A stretch of 64,000 bases of DNA from Photobacterium aquimaris (GCF_002954455.1 NZ_MSCC01000001.1:571205-635204), one strand, 5' to 3'; counted from the stretch's first letter, positions 44,311 to 55,985 are shown. Notes: generated from the letters alone by a model not told the origin. Numbers and translations are program-made.

Positions 44311-44640
44311 ATGTTTGGTAAAGGCGGTATGGGTAACATGATGAAGCAAGCGCAGCAAATGCAAGAGCGCATGCAAAAGATGCAAGAAGAAGTTGCAAAC
44401 ATGGAAGTGACTGGTGAATCTGGTGCGGGCCTTGTTAAAGTAACGATCACTGGTAGCCATAGCGTACGTCGTGTAGAAATTGACGAAAGCCTAATGGAAG
44501 ACGACAAAGATATGCTTGAAGATTTGATTGCTGCGGCATTCAATGATGCAGCACGTCGTATCGAAGAAACACAAAAAGAGAAAATGGCAGGTGTTACCGG
44601 CGGTATGAACTTACCTGCTGGCTTTAAGCTGCCTTTCTAA
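44311..44640 (+). CDS. ybaB: Nucleoid-associated protein YbaB/EbfC
   Basis: 109-residue DNA-binding dimer. The helical N-terminus ([20 protein letters not shown]) and β-rich middle ([19 protein letters not shown]) are typical. It lies 36 bp after dnaX and 3 bp before recR, the conserved dnaX-ybaB-recR order. YbaB binds DNA as a tweezer-shaped dimer; its role in recombination repair is inferred from this linkage. Confidence 0.95.
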   Translation: MFGKGGMGNMMKQAQQMQERMQKMQEEVANMEVTGESGAGLVKVTITGSHSVRRVEIDESLMEDDKDMLEDLIAAAFNDAARRIEETQKEKMAGVTGGMNLPAGFKLPF

Positions 44641-44643
44641 TCA

Positions 44644-45243
44644 ATGCGAACCAGTCACTTACTGGAGCATTTGATGGAAGCCTTACGTTGTCTGCCTGGG
44701 GTCGGTCCTAAGTCGGCACAACGTATGGCTTTTAATTTGCTACAACGAAATCGTCAGGGCGGTTTACAGCTGGCTGATGCGCTAAATCAAGCCATGACTG
44801 AGATTGGTCATTGCCGTGATTGTCGTACGTTTACTGAAGATGATGTTTGCGCGATTTGTGACAATCCTCGTCGAAAAGAAAACGGCATTATTTGTGTGGT
44901 TGAAAGCCCTGCAGATATTGTAGCAGTCGAAGCAACGGGACAATTTTCAGGGCGTTACTTTGTATTAATGGGCCATTTATCACCACTTGATGGTATTGGA
45001 CCTGCAGATATTGGCCTTGATACGCTAGAGTTTCGGTTGCAGAAAGAAGCAATTAGTGAATTGATCTTAGCCACCAACCCAACCGTTGAGGGTGAAGCAA
45101 CAGCACATTATATTGCGGAACTTTGCCATGAATATGGCGTGCCAGCGAGTAGAATTGCTCATGGTGTCCCTGTTGGTGGTGAGCTAGAGTTAGTTGATGG
45201 CACCACGTTGTCGCATTCTCTTGCTGGACGACAGCGATTGTAA
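44644..45243 (+). CDS. recR: Recombination protein RecR
   Basis: 199 residues. The N-terminal helix-hairpin-helix ([14 protein letters not shown]) is followed by a C4 zinc finger ([19 protein letters not shown]) and a TOPRIM domain ([15 protein letters not shown]). With RecFO it loads RecA at gaps. It begins 3 bp after the ybaB stop, so the two are translationally close, and a strong terminator follows. Confidence 0.96.
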   Translation: MRTSHLLEHLMEALRCLPGVGPKSAQRMAFNLLQRNRQGGLQLADALNQAMTEIGHCRDCRTFTEDDVCAICDNPRRKENGIICVVESPADIVAVEATGQFSGRYFVLMGHLSPLDGIGPADIGLDTLEFRLQKEAISELILATNPTVEGEATAHYIAELCHEYGVPASRIAHGVPVGGELELVDGTTLSHSLAGRQRL

Positions 45244-45262
45244 CTATGGTTATTATTGCTAG

Positions 45263-45295
45263 AAAAAAACCGCGTTCTTTGGACGCGGTTTTTTA
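45263..45295. terminator. Terminator between recR and toxS
   Basis: AAAACCGCGT / ACGCGGTTTT stem with a seven-base loop, preceded by A residues and followed by TTTTTT. It works in both directions for the converging recR and toxS. Confidence 0.85.
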
Positions 45296-45331
45296 TTGGC
45301 TGCTATTTAATAATGATGAATTTATTAAAAC

Positions 45332-45880
45332 TTATTTGGTCGAGAATAATACTTTTGAGCCATGAGTGAGGCTGGTAAGCAGTAATGTATGCTCATTAAT
45401 AACGTCAATACGACGGCTTTCTTGTGCATTCATTCTAAAGATATCCTTAATGATATTGAGTTGCTTACTATCAAAATCATGGTTTGAACCAGAAGTGATA
45501 TCTTTAAATTCTAACGGTTCAGTCAGTAAATAGCCGCCACTGACATCCCAACGTCCTGATTCTGAAATATGAATCGTTAATGGTCGTGGCTCATCACTAT
45601 GAAGCTCAAGTATGGTGATCCGTGAGTAGGTATGATTGGGTAAAAATACCATATTACTGCTTTGTTTTACCTTACGAAGCGCTTGTAGAGAATCTTGTGG
45701 TAATGATTCTATCTGACTAATGGTGGTACTTTGCCATTCTCGCGACATCAACAACTGCTGTTGTTTATAGTCTGTTGAAAAGTAGACCCATGAGCAAATC
45801 ACCATCGAACTACTTAAAATCAGTAATGGCCAATATTGGCGTAATAAACGCGTTATTGGGTTGGAGGCGGTTAGCGACAT
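45332..45880 (-). CDS. toxS: Transmembrane regulator ToxS
   Basis: 182 residues with one N-terminal transmembrane helix (~17-36, YWPLLILSSSMVICSWVYF) and a periplasmic domain (GRWDVSGGYLLTEPLEF is the ToxS hallmark). ToxS stabilises ToxR and helps it sense bile and other periplasmic signals. The gene overlaps the end of toxR by 10 nt, indicating translational coupling. Position and motif make the assignment firm. Confidence 0.9.
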   Translation of the reverse strand: MSLTASNPITRLLRQYWPLLILSSSMVICSWVYFSTDYKQQQLLMSREWQSTTISQIESLPQDSLQALRKVKQSSNMVFLPNHTYSRITILELHSDEPRPLTIHISESGRWDVSGGYLLTEPLEFKDITSGSNHDFDSKQLNIIKDIFRMNAQESRRIDVINEHTLLLTSLTHGSKVLFSTK

Positions 45881-46749
45881 AAGCTCGAATTATCCTTATC
45901 ACTTGTGAGTAAACGCACTGTAACGTTTTCTGCTGGTACCTTACTGCTATGCAAGTAATTTAAATACAATTGGTTGTTTTGGCCACCTGTAACAATAATT
46001 TCAAATGGTTTTTGATTGGGATTTTTATGGTATTGCAGATAATTACTAACACAGGTTTTTATCATGCTATGCCATTGTTTTATATCTGGATTATTATTTG
46101 GGGTATAAAGCATTACCCCGTCAACATCAAATAAAGGAGTAAACGCTGCAGATTTGGGTGGCATACTGATGTTAACAAGAATCGGTAATATAAAAGCAAT
46201 GATCAGCGCTAGCCAACCTTTCCAAGAAATCAAGGTTGCTTTGGTTGCTGTTTGCTCTTGGGCTTGTTGGTAATATTCAGATGTTGAAAAGTTACGGTAT
46301 GCCTCTTTACGTGGTGAAGAGAGCACGGGCTCAAACTCTGGTGGCATCGAAATAACCGCAGGCTCATTGATATCAACTGTCGCGTCTAGTGGTGCTTTTT
46401 GACAGATGTAGTTTTCCACGCTGGCAATCATTTGATAGCCACGTTTAGGCACAGTTTTAACAAATTCTGGTGATTTAGTTGAGTCTTTTAAAGCCTTACG
46501 CAAGGTTGAAATTGCTTGCGTAAGGCTAGAATCATCGACTTCAAAACCTTGTTCACGCCATACATAATCATGAATTCGTTGGCGAGTAATAATTAGGCTA
46601 GGATCTTCAATGAGCAGACTTAACGCTCGACTTTCATTACTGCCAAGTCGAGTTAATTCATTATTATCACATTTATCTATTAAGCTGTTGTCATTAGGAT
46701 CGAAAATAAAACGATTTCCAATCAAATACTTAGTTGCATTTGTTGTCAT
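45871..46749 (-). CDS. toxR: Transmembrane transcriptional activator ToxR
   Basis: 292 residues. The cytoplasmic winged helix (1-~115) contains LGSNESRALSLL, WREQGFEVDDSSLTQAIS and TVPKRGYQMIA, nearly identical to ToxR of Vibrio. A transmembrane helix (~180-200) is followed by a periplasmic domain with Cys233 and Cys291, which probably form a disulfide. It activates or represses porin genes in response to osmolarity, bile or pressure. It is divergent from htpG, the classic Vibrionaceae arrangement. Confidence 0.95.
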   Translation of the reverse strand: MTTNATKYLIGNRFIFDPNDNSLIDKCDNNELTRLGSNESRALSLLIEDPSLIITRQRIHDYVWREQGFEVDDSSLTQAISTLRKALKDSTKSPEFVKTVPKRGYQMIASVENYICQKAPLDATVDINEPAVISMPPEFEPVLSSPRKEAYRNFSTSEYYQQAQEQTATKATLISWKGWLALIIAFILPILVNISMPPKSAAFTPLFDVDGVMLYTPNNNPDIKQWHSMIKTCVSNYLQYHKNPNQKPFEIIVTGGQNNQLYLNYLHSSKVPAENVTVRLLTSDKDNSSLCR

Positions 46750-46876
46750 TGATTTAGCCTTGCCAAGGGTTTTATATGAACAATATTATTATATGTTTGC
46801 TCTGAATGTTGTCTGAATATAAAAATATATAACCACAACTCAAAAAATATAAAAATAAAAAACATGTTATTTTAGG

Positions 46877-46901
46877 TTGAAATCATACAGTTTGACCATA
46901 T
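46877..46901 (+). promoter_or_regulatory. Candidate sigma-32 promoter of htpG
   Basis: TTGAAA (46877-46882), 13 bp, then CCATAT (46896-46901) fits the heat-shock consensus CTTGAAA-N11-16-CCCATNT. The start would lie about 35 nt before the htpG ATG. Confidence 0.55.
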
Positions 46902-46941
46902 TTATCTTTATATACTACTCATAATTTTTTTTGGAGTCGAA

Positions 46942-48843
46942 ATGAGCGAGCAAACAGTTGATAATAAAAAGGAAACACGTGGTTTCCAATCAGAAGTAAA
47001 ACAACTACTGCATCTAATGATTCATTCACTTTACTCTAATAAAGAGATTTTTTTACGTGAATTGATTTCTAACGCATCGGATGCTGCAGATAAATTACGC
47101 TTTAAAGCATTATCAAAAACCGATTTATACGGCAATGATGCTGATTTATGTGTAAAGCTATCAATTAACAAGGAAGCGGGTACTTTAACCATTAGTGATA
47201 ATGGTATTGGTATGACACGTGAACAAGCGATTGAGCATTTAGGCACTATTGCGAAATCAGGCACCAAAGAATTTTTTGCACAGTTAAATGAGAATGAAAC
47301 CAAAGACTCGCAACTGATTGGTCAATTTGGTGTAGGCTTCTACTCAGCATTTATTGTTGCTGACAGTGTGACTGTGAATACACGTAGCGCAGATGTTGCT
47401 GCTGATGAAGGTGTGTGCTGGACCTCTGCAGGTGAAGGTGATTACAGCATTGAGACAATCACTAAAGCAACGCGTGGTACTGACATTATTTTGCACCTGC
47501 GTGCAGATGAGCAAGAATTCCTAGATGATTATCGCTTACGTGAGATTGTGGGTAAATATTCTGATCACATTGGTATTCCAGTTTTCATTCAAGCTGAAGA
47601 AAAAAATGAAGAAGGCGAGGTTACTGGTACTAAATGGGATCAAATTAACAAAGCGCAAGCATTATGGACTCGCAATAAATCTGATATTAGTGACGAAGAA
47701 TATAAAGAATTTTATACTCACGTTGCCCATGATTACGCTGAACCACTAACATGGAGCCATAACCGTGTTGAAGGTAAGCAAGATTACACTAGCTTGTTAT
47801 ACATTCCATCAAAAGCACCGTGGGATTTAAATAATCGTGATGGTCAACATGGACTTAAATTGTATGTTCAGCGTGTATTCGTTATGGATGATGCGCAGCA
47901 GTTCATGCCAACTTACCTACGCTTTGTACGTGGTTTGATTGACTCAAATGATTTACCGCTAAACGTATCTCGTGAAATTCTACAAGATAACAAAATCACT
48001 CAAGCACTACGCAAAGCATGTACTAAACGTGTACTACAAATGCTTGAGCGCATGGCTAAAAATGAGCCAGAGCAATACCAGTCATTCTGGAAAGAGTTTG
48101 GTCAGGTATTAAAAGAAGGTCTAGCGGAAGACTTTAGTAACCGTGAAAAAATTGCGTCATTGCTACGTTTCTCATCAACAGAAAATGAGTCATTAGATCA
48201 AACGGTTTCTTTAGCTGACTATGTTAGCCGTATGCAAGAAGGCCAAGATAAGATCTATTACTTAACTGCAGATAACTTTAATGCAGCAAAACACAGCCCG
48301 CACCTAGAGCAATTCCGTGCTAAAGGCTTAGAAGTTATTTTGATGTACGATCGTATTGATGAATACCTAATGGGCCACTTACCTGAATTTGATGGTAAGA
48401 AGTTCCAAGCAATCACCAAAGCGGATCTTGATCTGTCTTCATTTGATAATGCAGAAGAAAAAGAAAAGCAAAAAGAAACTGAAAAAGAATTTACTTCAGT
48501 AACAGAGCGCACTAAAGCTTACCTTGGTGATCGCGTTAAAGAAGTACGTCCAACGTTTAAGTTGCATGATACGCCAGCAGTAATGGTGACAGACGAAAAC
48601 GAAATGGGCACACAAATGGCGAAATTGCTTGCAGCTGCGGGCCACGAAGCGCCAGAAGTGCAGTACATCTTTGAGTTAAACCCAGAGCATAGCCTAGTGA
48701 AGCAAATGGCTGACGAAGCCGATGAAGAAATCTTTGGCCGTTGGGTTGAGTTACTATTTGGTGAAGCAATGCTTGCTGAACGCGGCACCATGGATGATCC
48801 TTCACAGTTCTTAGCGGCTGTAAACAAGTTGTTGGTTAAATAA
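46942..48843 (+). CDS. htpG: Molecular chaperone HtpG (Hsp90)
   Basis: 633-residue dimeric ATP-dependent chaperone. The GHKL ATPase domain has [24 protein letters not shown] and [11 protein letters not shown]. The middle domain has the catalytic-loop Arg ([11 protein letters not shown], ~341) and the C-terminal dimerisation domain ends [15 protein letters not shown]. Length equals E. coli HtpG (624) within a few residues. GGAG sits 8 nt upstream of the ATG. Confidence 0.97.
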   Translation: MSEQTVDNKKETRGFQSEVKQLLHLMIHSLYSNKEIFLRELISNASDAADKLRFKALSKTDLYGNDADLCVKLSINKEAGTLTISDNGIGMTREQAIEHLGTIAKSGTKEFFAQLNENETKDSQLIGQFGVGFYSAFIVADSVTVNTRSADVAADEGVCWTSAGEGDYSIETITKATRGTDIILHLRADEQEFLDDYRLREIVGKYSDHIGIPVFIQAEEKNEEGEVTGTKWDQINKAQALWTRNKSDISDEEYKEFYTHVAHDYAEPLTWSHNRVEGKQDYTSLLYIPSKAPWDLNNRDGQHGLKLYVQRVFVMDDAQQFMPTYLRFVRGLIDSNDLPLNVSREILQDNKITQALRKACTKRVLQMLERMAKNEPEQYQSFWKEFGQVLKEGLAEDFSNREKIASLLRFSSTENESLDQTVSLADYVSRMQEGQDKIYYLTADNFNAAKHSPHLEQFRAKGLEVILMYDRIDEYLMGHLPEFDGKKFQAITKADLDLSSFDNAEEKEKQKETEKEFTSVTERTKAYLGDRVKEVRPTFKLHDTPAVMVTDENEMGTQMAKLLAAAGHEAPEVQYIFELNPEHSLVKQMADEADEEIFGRWVELLFGEAMLAERGTMDDPSQFLAAVNKLLVK

Positions 48844-48931
48844 CCAATTAAACCATCAAAGTCACAGACTATTCTGATAAATCATTCAATCGCGGCTTGG
48901 TCATAGTGCCAAGCTTGCGACTGAGCGCTAA

Positions 48932-49630
<699 letters not shown>

Positions 49631-49682
49631 ATAGCTTTGCCAATTAGCTAATGACTCATCATAGCTAATAACGATATAAATA

Positions 49683-49715
49683 AACGGGCTTACCTATTGG
49701 TAATGCTCGTTTTTT
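49683..49715 (+). terminator. Terminator of adk
   Basis: An imperfect stem AACGGGCTTACC / GGTAATGCTCGTT (with G-T pairs) and a four-base loop, ending in seven T residues. Confidence 0.7.
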
Positions 49716-49845
49716 TGGTTTTAATATTAGGACAATATCACGATCGTTGTTCAATTGAGTGATTTTGGTTACGAGATTGTATGATCACCTTGCTGAAGAT
49801 AATATAATCTTCGGTCGCGAACGAATGATAAAAGGACATATACCG

Positions 49846-50817
49846 ATGACAATAAATAATAACTATGGGGTATTGCTAGTAAATCTTGGAACACCTTCTG
49901 AGCCAACAACCGCGGGGGTAAAGCAGTTTCTGGGTGACTTTTTACATGATAAACGTGTGGTTGATATGACACGTTGGTTATGGTGTCCAATTTTACATGG
50001 TGTTATTTTACCGATTCGCTCGCCTAAGGTGGCTAAGTTATATCAATCCGTGTGGATGGAGGATGGCTCACCATTAATGGTTTATTCTCGTCGTCAGCAA
50101 CAAACACTTCAACAAACACTTAATGTTCCCGTTGTATTAGGCATGACCTATGGTGAGCCGAGTATTCAATCAGGCTTACAACAATTGCAGCAACAAGGAT
50201 GTAAGCGCATCGTTGTGTTACCGTTATACCCACAGTATTCAGCAACAACCACTGCAGCTGTTTTTGATCGTATCACGAAAGATTTAAAAAAGACTCCCGA
50301 GTTACCAGAATTGCGGTTTATTAATCATTATTATGATCACCCTGATTATATTGCTGCGTTAGCGCAGTCTGTTGACACGTTTTGGGCACAGAACGGCCAA
50401 TCTGATTATCTACTTTGTTCTTATCATGGTATTCCGCAACGCTATGCTGATAATGGTGATCCGTACCCAGAGCACTGTCATCAAACAACAGTACTATTAG
50501 CTCAATCGCTTAATATGGCTCGTGAAAAAATGAGCATGAGTTATCAATCTATTTTTGGTCGTGAAGAATGGTTGAAACCTTATACTGAAGCCACCATCAA
50601 ATCATTGGCAGAAAAAGGTATTAAGCGCTTAGATGTAATGTGCCCAGCGTTTTCGGTTGATTGCCTTGAAACACTGGAAGAGATTGCTGAGCAGTGTAAA
50701 GAGGTTTTTCTGGAAGCAGGTGGCAAAGAGTTTAATTTGATCCCATGCTTAAATGACAGCTCTGCACATATTTTAATGATGGAAAGTTTGATTAAGCAAC
50801 ATACACAAGGGTGGTAA
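49846..50817 (+). CDS. hemH: Ferrochelatase
   Basis: 323-residue enzyme that inserts ferrous iron into protoporphyrin IX. Motifs: [14 protein letters not shown] at the N-terminus, [16 protein letters not shown] (~112), [10 protein letters not shown] with the catalytic His, and [12 protein letters not shown] with the conserved Glu. The reading frame extends 29 codons upstream, but the ATG at 49846 has AAAGGA 9 nt before it and aligns with the family. It lies between adk and gsk. Confidence 0.95.
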   Translation: MTINNNYGVLLVNLGTPSEPTTAGVKQFLGDFLHDKRVVDMTRWLWCPILHGVILPIRSPKVAKLYQSVWMEDGSPLMVYSRRQQQTLQQTLNVPVVLGMTYGEPSIQSGLQQLQQQGCKRIVVLPLYPQYSATTTAAVFDRITKDLKKTPELPELRFINHYYDHPDYIAALAQSVDTFWAQNGQSDYLLCSYHGIPQRYADNGDPYPEHCHQTTVLLAQSLNMAREKMSMSYQSIFGREEWLKPYTEATIKSLAEKGIKRLDVMCPAFSVDCLETLEEIAEQCKEVFLEAGGKEFNLIPCLNDSSAHILMMESLIKQHTQGW

Positions 50818-50968
50818 ATTTGAGCTCGTAATGACTGCTATACTTTTTACGATAACGTTTGCGTTGCTATTTTTGGTTGTTATTCGCAAAACCGATGATA
50901 GCTTTTGCTTTTATGTGTCAAATTCTGTGATAGAATTCGCAAAATTTACAACTTGATAGCCCATTGAC

Positions 50969-52273
50969 ATGAAATTTCCAGGACAACGAAAATCTAAGCA
51001 TTATTTTCCCGTACATGCTCGCGATCCACTTTTAAGTCAAACTAAGGTAGAGAAGCGTTTAACACGTACTCATGTGGTGGGTATTGATCAGACATTGGTT
51101 GATATTGAAGCCTATGTGGATGACGAATTCCTGGAACGCTATGAGTTAAGTAAAGGTCATTCATTGGTGATTACCGATGAAAAAGCCGAAGCGCTTTATA
51201 ATGAGCTAAAAGAAAACAATTTAGTGACGCATGAGTTTGCTGGCGGCACTATCGGTAACACGTTACATAACTACTCAGTATTAGCTGATGATAAATCGGT
51301 ACTATTGGGTGTGATGAGTAAAGACATTGAAATTGGTAGTTATGCTTACCGTTATCTTTGTAATACCTCAAGCCGTATGGATATGAACTATCTTCAGCCT
51401 GTTAATGGTCCAATTGGCCGTTGTTTTGCGCTGATTTCTAAAGATGGTGAACGTACTTTCGCGATTAACGAAGGTAACATGAACCAACTTAAGCCTGAGA
51501 GTATTCCTGAGTGTGTGTTTGAAAATGCATCAGCTCTTGTTCTAACAGCATACCTTGTTCGTTGTAAGCCTGGCGATCCAATGCCAGCAGCAACAATGAA
51601 AGCAATTGAATTCGCTAAAAAATATGATGTGCCTGTAGTATTAACCCTCGGTACTAAATTCGTTATTCAAGACGATCCACAATGGTGGCGTGATTTCCTA
51701 CGTGATCATGTGACTGTGGTTGCAATGAACGAAGACGAAGGTGAAGCGTTAACGGGTGAGTCTGATCCGTTAGTTGCAGCAGATAAAACTCTAGAATGGG
51801 TTGATCTTGTATTGTGTACCGCAGGTCCTGTCGGTTTGTACACCGCAGGTTACACTGAAGATAATGCTAAGCGTGAAACCAGCTTACCATTACTTCCTGG
51901 TGATATTGCTGAATTTAACCGTTATGAATTTAGCCGACCAATGCTAAAAGCTGCATGTGAGAATCCAATTAAGGCATATTCACACATTGCACCTTATATG
52001 GGCGGTCCTGAGCGCATTAAAAATACTAACGGAGCAGGTGATGGTGCACTTTCAGCATTACTGCATGATATGTCTGCTAACCGTTACCATAAAGAAAACG
52101 TGCCAAATTCAAGTAAGCACCAATATTCTTTCCTGACCTATTCATCATTCTCACAAGTTTGTTTATATTCAAATCGTGTAAGTTATGAAGTATTAGCCCA
52201 ATATTCTCCTCGTCTTTCTCGCGGTCTACCTGAGCGTGAAGATAGCTTAGAAGAAGCTTACTGGGAGCGTTAA
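50969..52273 (+). CDS. gsk: Inosine-guanosine kinase
   Basis: 434-residue PfkB-family nucleoside kinase that phosphorylates inosine and guanosine to IMP and GMP in purine salvage. The N-terminal GIDQTLVDIEA, the glycine-rich GGTIGNTLHNYSVLADD and the C-terminal catalytic NTNGAGDGALSALLHD are visible. E. coli Gsk is also 434 residues. It ends the conserved adk-hemH-gsk run and is followed by a bidirectional terminator before asnB. Confidence 0.95.
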   Translation: MKFPGQRKSKHYFPVHARDPLLSQTKVEKRLTRTHVVGIDQTLVDIEAYVDDEFLERYELSKGHSLVITDEKAEALYNELKENNLVTHEFAGGTIGNTLHNYSVLADDKSVLLGVMSKDIEIGSYAYRYLCNTSSRMDMNYLQPVNGPIGRCFALISKDGERTFAINEGNMNQLKPESIPECVFENASALVLTAYLVRCKPGDPMPAATMKAIEFAKKYDVPVVLTLGTKFVIQDDPQWWRDFLRDHVTVVAMNEDEGEALTGESDPLVAADKTLEWVDLVLCTAGPVGLYTAGYTEDNAKRETSLPLLPGDIAEFNRYEFSRPMLKAACENPIKAYSHIAPYMGGPERIKNTNGAGDGALSALLHDMSANRYHKENVPNSSKHQYSFLTYSSFSQVCLYSNRVSYEVLAQYSPRLSRGLPEREDSLEEAYWER

Positions 52274-52291
52274 TGGCATATTGTCATTAAC

Positions 52292-52327
52292 AAAAAAAAA
52301 CCGCCATCATTCGTGGCGGTTTTTTTA
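52292..52327. terminator. Bidirectional terminator between gsk and asnB
   Basis: AAACCGCCA / TGGCGGTTT stem, loop about 6 bases, with A9 on the left and T7 on the right. Serves the converging genes. Confidence 0.88.
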
Positions 52328-52341
52328 TGACTGCAGTTTAT

Positions 52342-54012
52342 CTATTTTGTATAAGCTTGGTTGTGAACCGCAGCAATTGCACGACCTGATGGGTCGGCTG
52401 CATTTTTAAAACTCTCATCCCACTCAATCGCTTTAGCACTAGAACATGCAATCGATGGTCCACCAGGAACACATTTTGCTGCACTTTCTAGTGGGAATAG
52501 CTCTTCAAAAATTTCACGGTAGACATAACCCTCTTTAGTTGTTGGAGTATTGTAAGGGAAACGGAATGCTGCGGTTGCTAACTGCTGATCGGTCACTTTT
52601 GCTGCAGCAACTTCTTTTAAACTATCGATCCAGCTATAGCCAACGCCATCTGAGAATTGTTCTTTTTGACGCCATGCAACCGCTTCTGGAAGGTAATGCT
52701 CAAAACACTCACGAACAATGTGTTTTTCCATTTTACCGTTGCCGCACATTTTATCTTCTGGATTAATGCGCATCGCGACATCTAAAAATTCTTTATCCAA
52801 GAACGGTACGCGTGCTTCAATACCCCATGCTGCCATCGATTTGTTAGCGCGAGCACAATCAAACATGTTAAGCGCTAATAGTTTACGTACTGTTTCTTCA
52901 TGGAATTCTTTAGCGTTAGGTGCTTTGTGGAAGTATAAGTAACCGCCAAAGATTTCATCAGCACCTTCACCTGACAACACCATTTTAATTCCCATCGCGC
53001 GGATTTTACGCGACATTAAGTACATCGGTGTTGAAGCACGAATGGTGGTTACATCATAGGTTTCAATGTGGTAAATCACATCGCGAATAGCATCTAACCC
53101 TTCTTGGACGGTATAAGTTAATTCGTGGTGAACGGTGCCAATCGCATCTGCAACAATTTTAGCAGCCTTTAAATCAGGTGCATTTTCAAGACCAATCGCA
53201 AATGAGTGTAATGTTGGCCACCATGCTTGTGATTGCTCATCGTCTTCAATACGTTTCGCGGCAAACTTCTTGGTGATAGCAGAGATAACCGATGAATCAA
53301 GACCGCCTGAAAGTAATACCCCATAAGGTACATCGGTCATTAGTTGACGTTTAACGGCACTTTCAAGTGCTTCTGTTAATGCAACTTTGTCGGTTTTCGC
53401 TTGGCTAACAGCATCAAATTCCATCCAATCACGTTTGTAATAACGAACTGGCTCACCTTTTTTACTCCAAAGATAAGTACCTGGAGGAAATTCACTGATT
53501 GTTTTACATACAGGAACCAGTGCTTTCATTTCAGAAGCGACATAAAAGTTACCGTGCTCATCATAACCTTGATAAAGCGGAATGATACCAATGTGGTCGC
53601 GACCAATAAGGTAAGCGTCTTCTTGCTCATCATAAAGAATAAAACCAAAAATGCCGTTAAGGTAGTCGAGTAGCTCAGGTCCCTTTTCTTTGTAAAGCGC
53701 TAAAATAATTTCGCAATCAGATTCAGTTTGGAAAGGGTAGTCAGGTGCAAATTCAGCGCGTAGTTCCTTGTGATTATAAATCTCACCATTGACGGCTAAT
53801 ACATGACTTTTATCTGCGTTATATAGTGGTTGTTCACCACTATTAAGATCAACAATCGCTAAACGTTCATGGACTAAGATTGCGTTGTCTGAAGCATAGA
53901 TGCCAGACCAATCTGGACCGCGATGACGCATTTTTTTTGATAATTCAAGCGCCGTTGCACGAAGTGCTGATGAGTCACTCTTAATGTCTAGAATACCGAA
54001 TACTGAACACAT
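52342..54012 (-). CDS. asnB: Asparagine synthase B (glutamine-hydrolysing)
   Basis: 556 residues. The N-terminal glutaminase domain begins with Cys2 (MCSVFGILD), the nucleophile after Met removal, followed by RGPDWSGIY. The synthetase domain has the PP-loop LLSGGLDSSVIS (~residue 230) and the LSGEGADEIFGGYLY motif. It makes asparagine and glutamate from aspartate, glutamine and ATP. In V. cholerae and E. coli it also lies near the nag genes. Here a cation antiporter separates it from nagC. Confidence 0.96.
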   Translation of the reverse strand: MCSVFGILDIKSDSSALRATALELSKKMRHRGPDWSGIYASDNAILVHERLAIVDLNSGEQPLYNADKSHVLAVNGEIYNHKELRAEFAPDYPFQTESDCEIILALYKEKGPELLDYLNGIFGFILYDEQEDAYLIGRDHIGIIPLYQGYDEHGNFYVASEMKALVPVCKTISEFPPGTYLWSKKGEPVRYYKRDWMEFDAVSQAKTDKVALTEALESAVKRQLMTDVPYGVLLSGGLDSSVISAITKKFAAKRIEDDEQSQAWWPTLHSFAIGLENAPDLKAAKIVADAIGTVHHELTYTVQEGLDAIRDVIYHIETYDVTTIRASTPMYLMSRKIRAMGIKMVLSGEGADEIFGGYLYFHKAPNAKEFHEETVRKLLALNMFDCARANKSMAAWGIEARVPFLDKEFLDVAMRINPEDKMCGNGKMEKHIVRECFEHYLPEAVAWRQKEQFSDGVGYSWIDSLKEVAAAKVTDQQLATAAFRFPYNTPTTKEGYVYREIFEELFPLESAAKCVPGGPSIACSSAKAIEWDESFKNAADPSGRAIAAVHNQAYTK

Positions 54013-54334
54013 AATAATACCGCTCCAAATGTTATCTTTTTAATTATCCATAATTAATGGAAATGTATCATGTAGCAGGGAAGTTATCATTATGATAATT
54101 GATGTTGCTGCCACTTCTATTTCGCTTCTGTTTGTTAAAATTACGTATTCACTAATCAATTGCAATCATTTATTTCAATTCAATTTAAATAAAGCCCGCA
54201 TGGTGAATGTTATTCATTTAAATCGCTTTTAAATGAATAATATTTATTTTGTAACAGTTTTTTAATTAAAAATAAACAGTAGGAGCGCTACTGTTTATTT
54301 TTCACTGCGAAATATCTAACTTTTGAAGTGTAAT
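54013..54334. other. Intergenic region between asnB and the antiporter
   Basis: 322 bp, AT-rich, no gene. It must contain the asnB promoter on the right of its start and the terminator of the antiporter gene, listed separately. Confidence 0.5.
54268..54302 (-). terminator. Terminator of the antiporter gene
   Basis: A perfect 15-bp stem AAAAATAAACAGTAG / CTACTGTTTATTTTT with a five-base loop. It can act on either strand; the antiporter gene ends 33 bp to the right. Confidence 0.8.
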
Positions 54335-55930
54335 TTAATCGGTTTTAATGGTGGCTATTTGAAGGTGTAAATGCTCACAGACATCACGTGCAAAACCGCT
54401 GCCTGCCTCGTTATAAATATTAAAGGCAGCATCAACACCTTGTTGATGTAATTGAGTTTCTTCATCGTCATATTTAGCTATAGCAGCTATTTTTCCATGA
54501 AAATGGCGGCTTTTTAGTTGCTCAAGGGCATAAATATTGGCAGTTCCATTGGGCATCGCTAATAGAATAAGCTCAATGTTATTATTATTAATCGTCCGTT
54601 CCCAAAAATCAGGATCGGTTGCATCGCCATGAATTACATTGCGTTGTTGTTTACAATGTAGTTCTACCGAATCTGTGCGGGTTTCAATGCCAAGTACTTG
54701 TTTGCCATAACGGCTTTCTAGTTCGTCATAGGCGCCTGAGCCAATGCGACCCATGCCTAAAATAACTATTTTGGCATGATTAAAATCAATTAGTTTATAA
54801 TTGCTATTAAGCCGTTCAGGATCGAATTCTTTTAAGCGTTTAGCGGCTTCAGTATAGAGTTTATTACTCATACTATTCAGTGGTGCCGCTAATAAAAATG
54901 ATAATGAGACCGCCATTGCCATCGCCACTAAAAAAGTGCCGGGTAATAAGCCCATTTTATAAGCAACGCCACCGACAATTAACCCAAACTCGCTGTAATT
55001 AAATAAGGTTAAGGTGGCTAGCATTGAGGTGCGAACCCGATAACGGCATAAGTGGAAAACCGCGTAATAAAGGATCCCTTTCAGTGGCAGTAATAGCATT
55101 AATACCAGTGCCATTAAAAAGCCATTAAGGGTTGGTGACTCAGCAAGGCCAATATTTAGAAAGAAACAGACTAATAATAACTCTTTGAAATTAAAAAGTG
55201 ACTTAGCCATTTCAGAGGCTTTAGGGTGGCCAGCCATTAACATTCCTAATAGCAAAGCGCCTAAATCTGGTTTCATGCCGACTATTTCAAATAATCCAGC
55301 TCCTGCGACCAGCGCTAATATAACGCCATAAAGTACTAATATTTCACCGTGACCGGCCTTATCAAGAATTTTATATAATAATGGGCGTAATAAAGGCAGG
55401 GCAAACAAACCAAGAGCGGTGATATCTGGAATCTTTCCTGTTGATATCGTGAGAAAGAGCACCGCAAAAATATCTTGCATAACCAGAATACCTATCGCGA
55501 CGGTGCCATATTTAGCATTTAATTCGCCTTTTTCTTGCAGTAATTTGATCGCAAATACAGTACTAGAAAATGATAGAGCAAAACCAATCAGTACCAGTTG
55601 ATTGAATGCCATTTCGGCAAACATCGTTAAGCCTAATTGTTTAAGTATGACTAAAAATAATGTAAATAATGCAGTCGATAATAAATTGTGTAGGGTTGCG
55701 CCCCCCCATACTTCTTTATTGAGTAGCGTTTTTACATCAAGTTTTAAACCAATGGTGAACAATAATAACGTAACGCCAAGATCGGCTAACGTGGTTAGCG
55801 CTGGCGTTGAATGGAAGCCAAAACTATTTAACCCAAAGCCGGCAACTAAAAATCCAACCAGCGGCGGTAATTTACAACGGAGAGCGATGAAACCAGCCAG
55901 AAATGCCGCGCTAATATACAGTAACTCCAT
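54335..55930 (-). CDS. CPA2-type cation:proton antiporter with TrkA-N domain
   Basis: 531 residues. About 12 transmembrane helices (1-~350) contain CPA2 features (LGVTLLLFTIGLKLDV; FALSFSSTVFAIKLLQEKGE). A cytosolic TrkA-N (RCK) domain follows, with the nucleotide-binding loop IVILGMGRIGSGAYDEL (~385). The family exchanges K+ or Na+ for protons, with NAD or other ligands gating. E. coli YbaL lies next to gsk, but this sequence is not close to it, so I give no symbol. Inserted between asnB and nagC. Confidence 0.88.
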   Translation of the reverse strand: MELLYISAAFLAGFIALRCKLPPLVGFLVAGFGLNSFGFHSTPALTTLADLGVTLLLFTIGLKLDVKTLLNKEVWGGATLHNLLSTALFTLFLVILKQLGLTMFAEMAFNQLVLIGFALSFSSTVFAIKLLQEKGELNAKYGTVAIGILVMQDIFAVLFLTISTGKIPDITALGLFALPLLRPLLYKILDKAGHGEILVLYGVILALVAGAGLFEIVGMKPDLGALLLGMLMAGHPKASEMAKSLFNFKELLLVCFFLNIGLAESPTLNGFLMALVLMLLLPLKGILYYAVFHLCRYRVRTSMLATLTLFNYSEFGLIVGGVAYKMGLLPGTFLVAMAMAVSLSFLLAAPLNSMSNKLYTEAAKRLKEFDPERLNSNYKLIDFNHAKIVILGMGRIGSGAYDELESRYGKQVLGIETRTDSVELHCKQQRNVIHGDATDPDFWERTINNNNIELILLAMPNGTANIYALEQLKSRHFHGKIAAIAKYDDEETQLHQQGVDAAFNIYNEAGSGFARDVCEHLHLQIATIKTD

Positions 55931-55985
55931 ACCTTAAACTACATCCTTGCAAGATAGTGTATAAAAATAATACCGATGATAGCAC

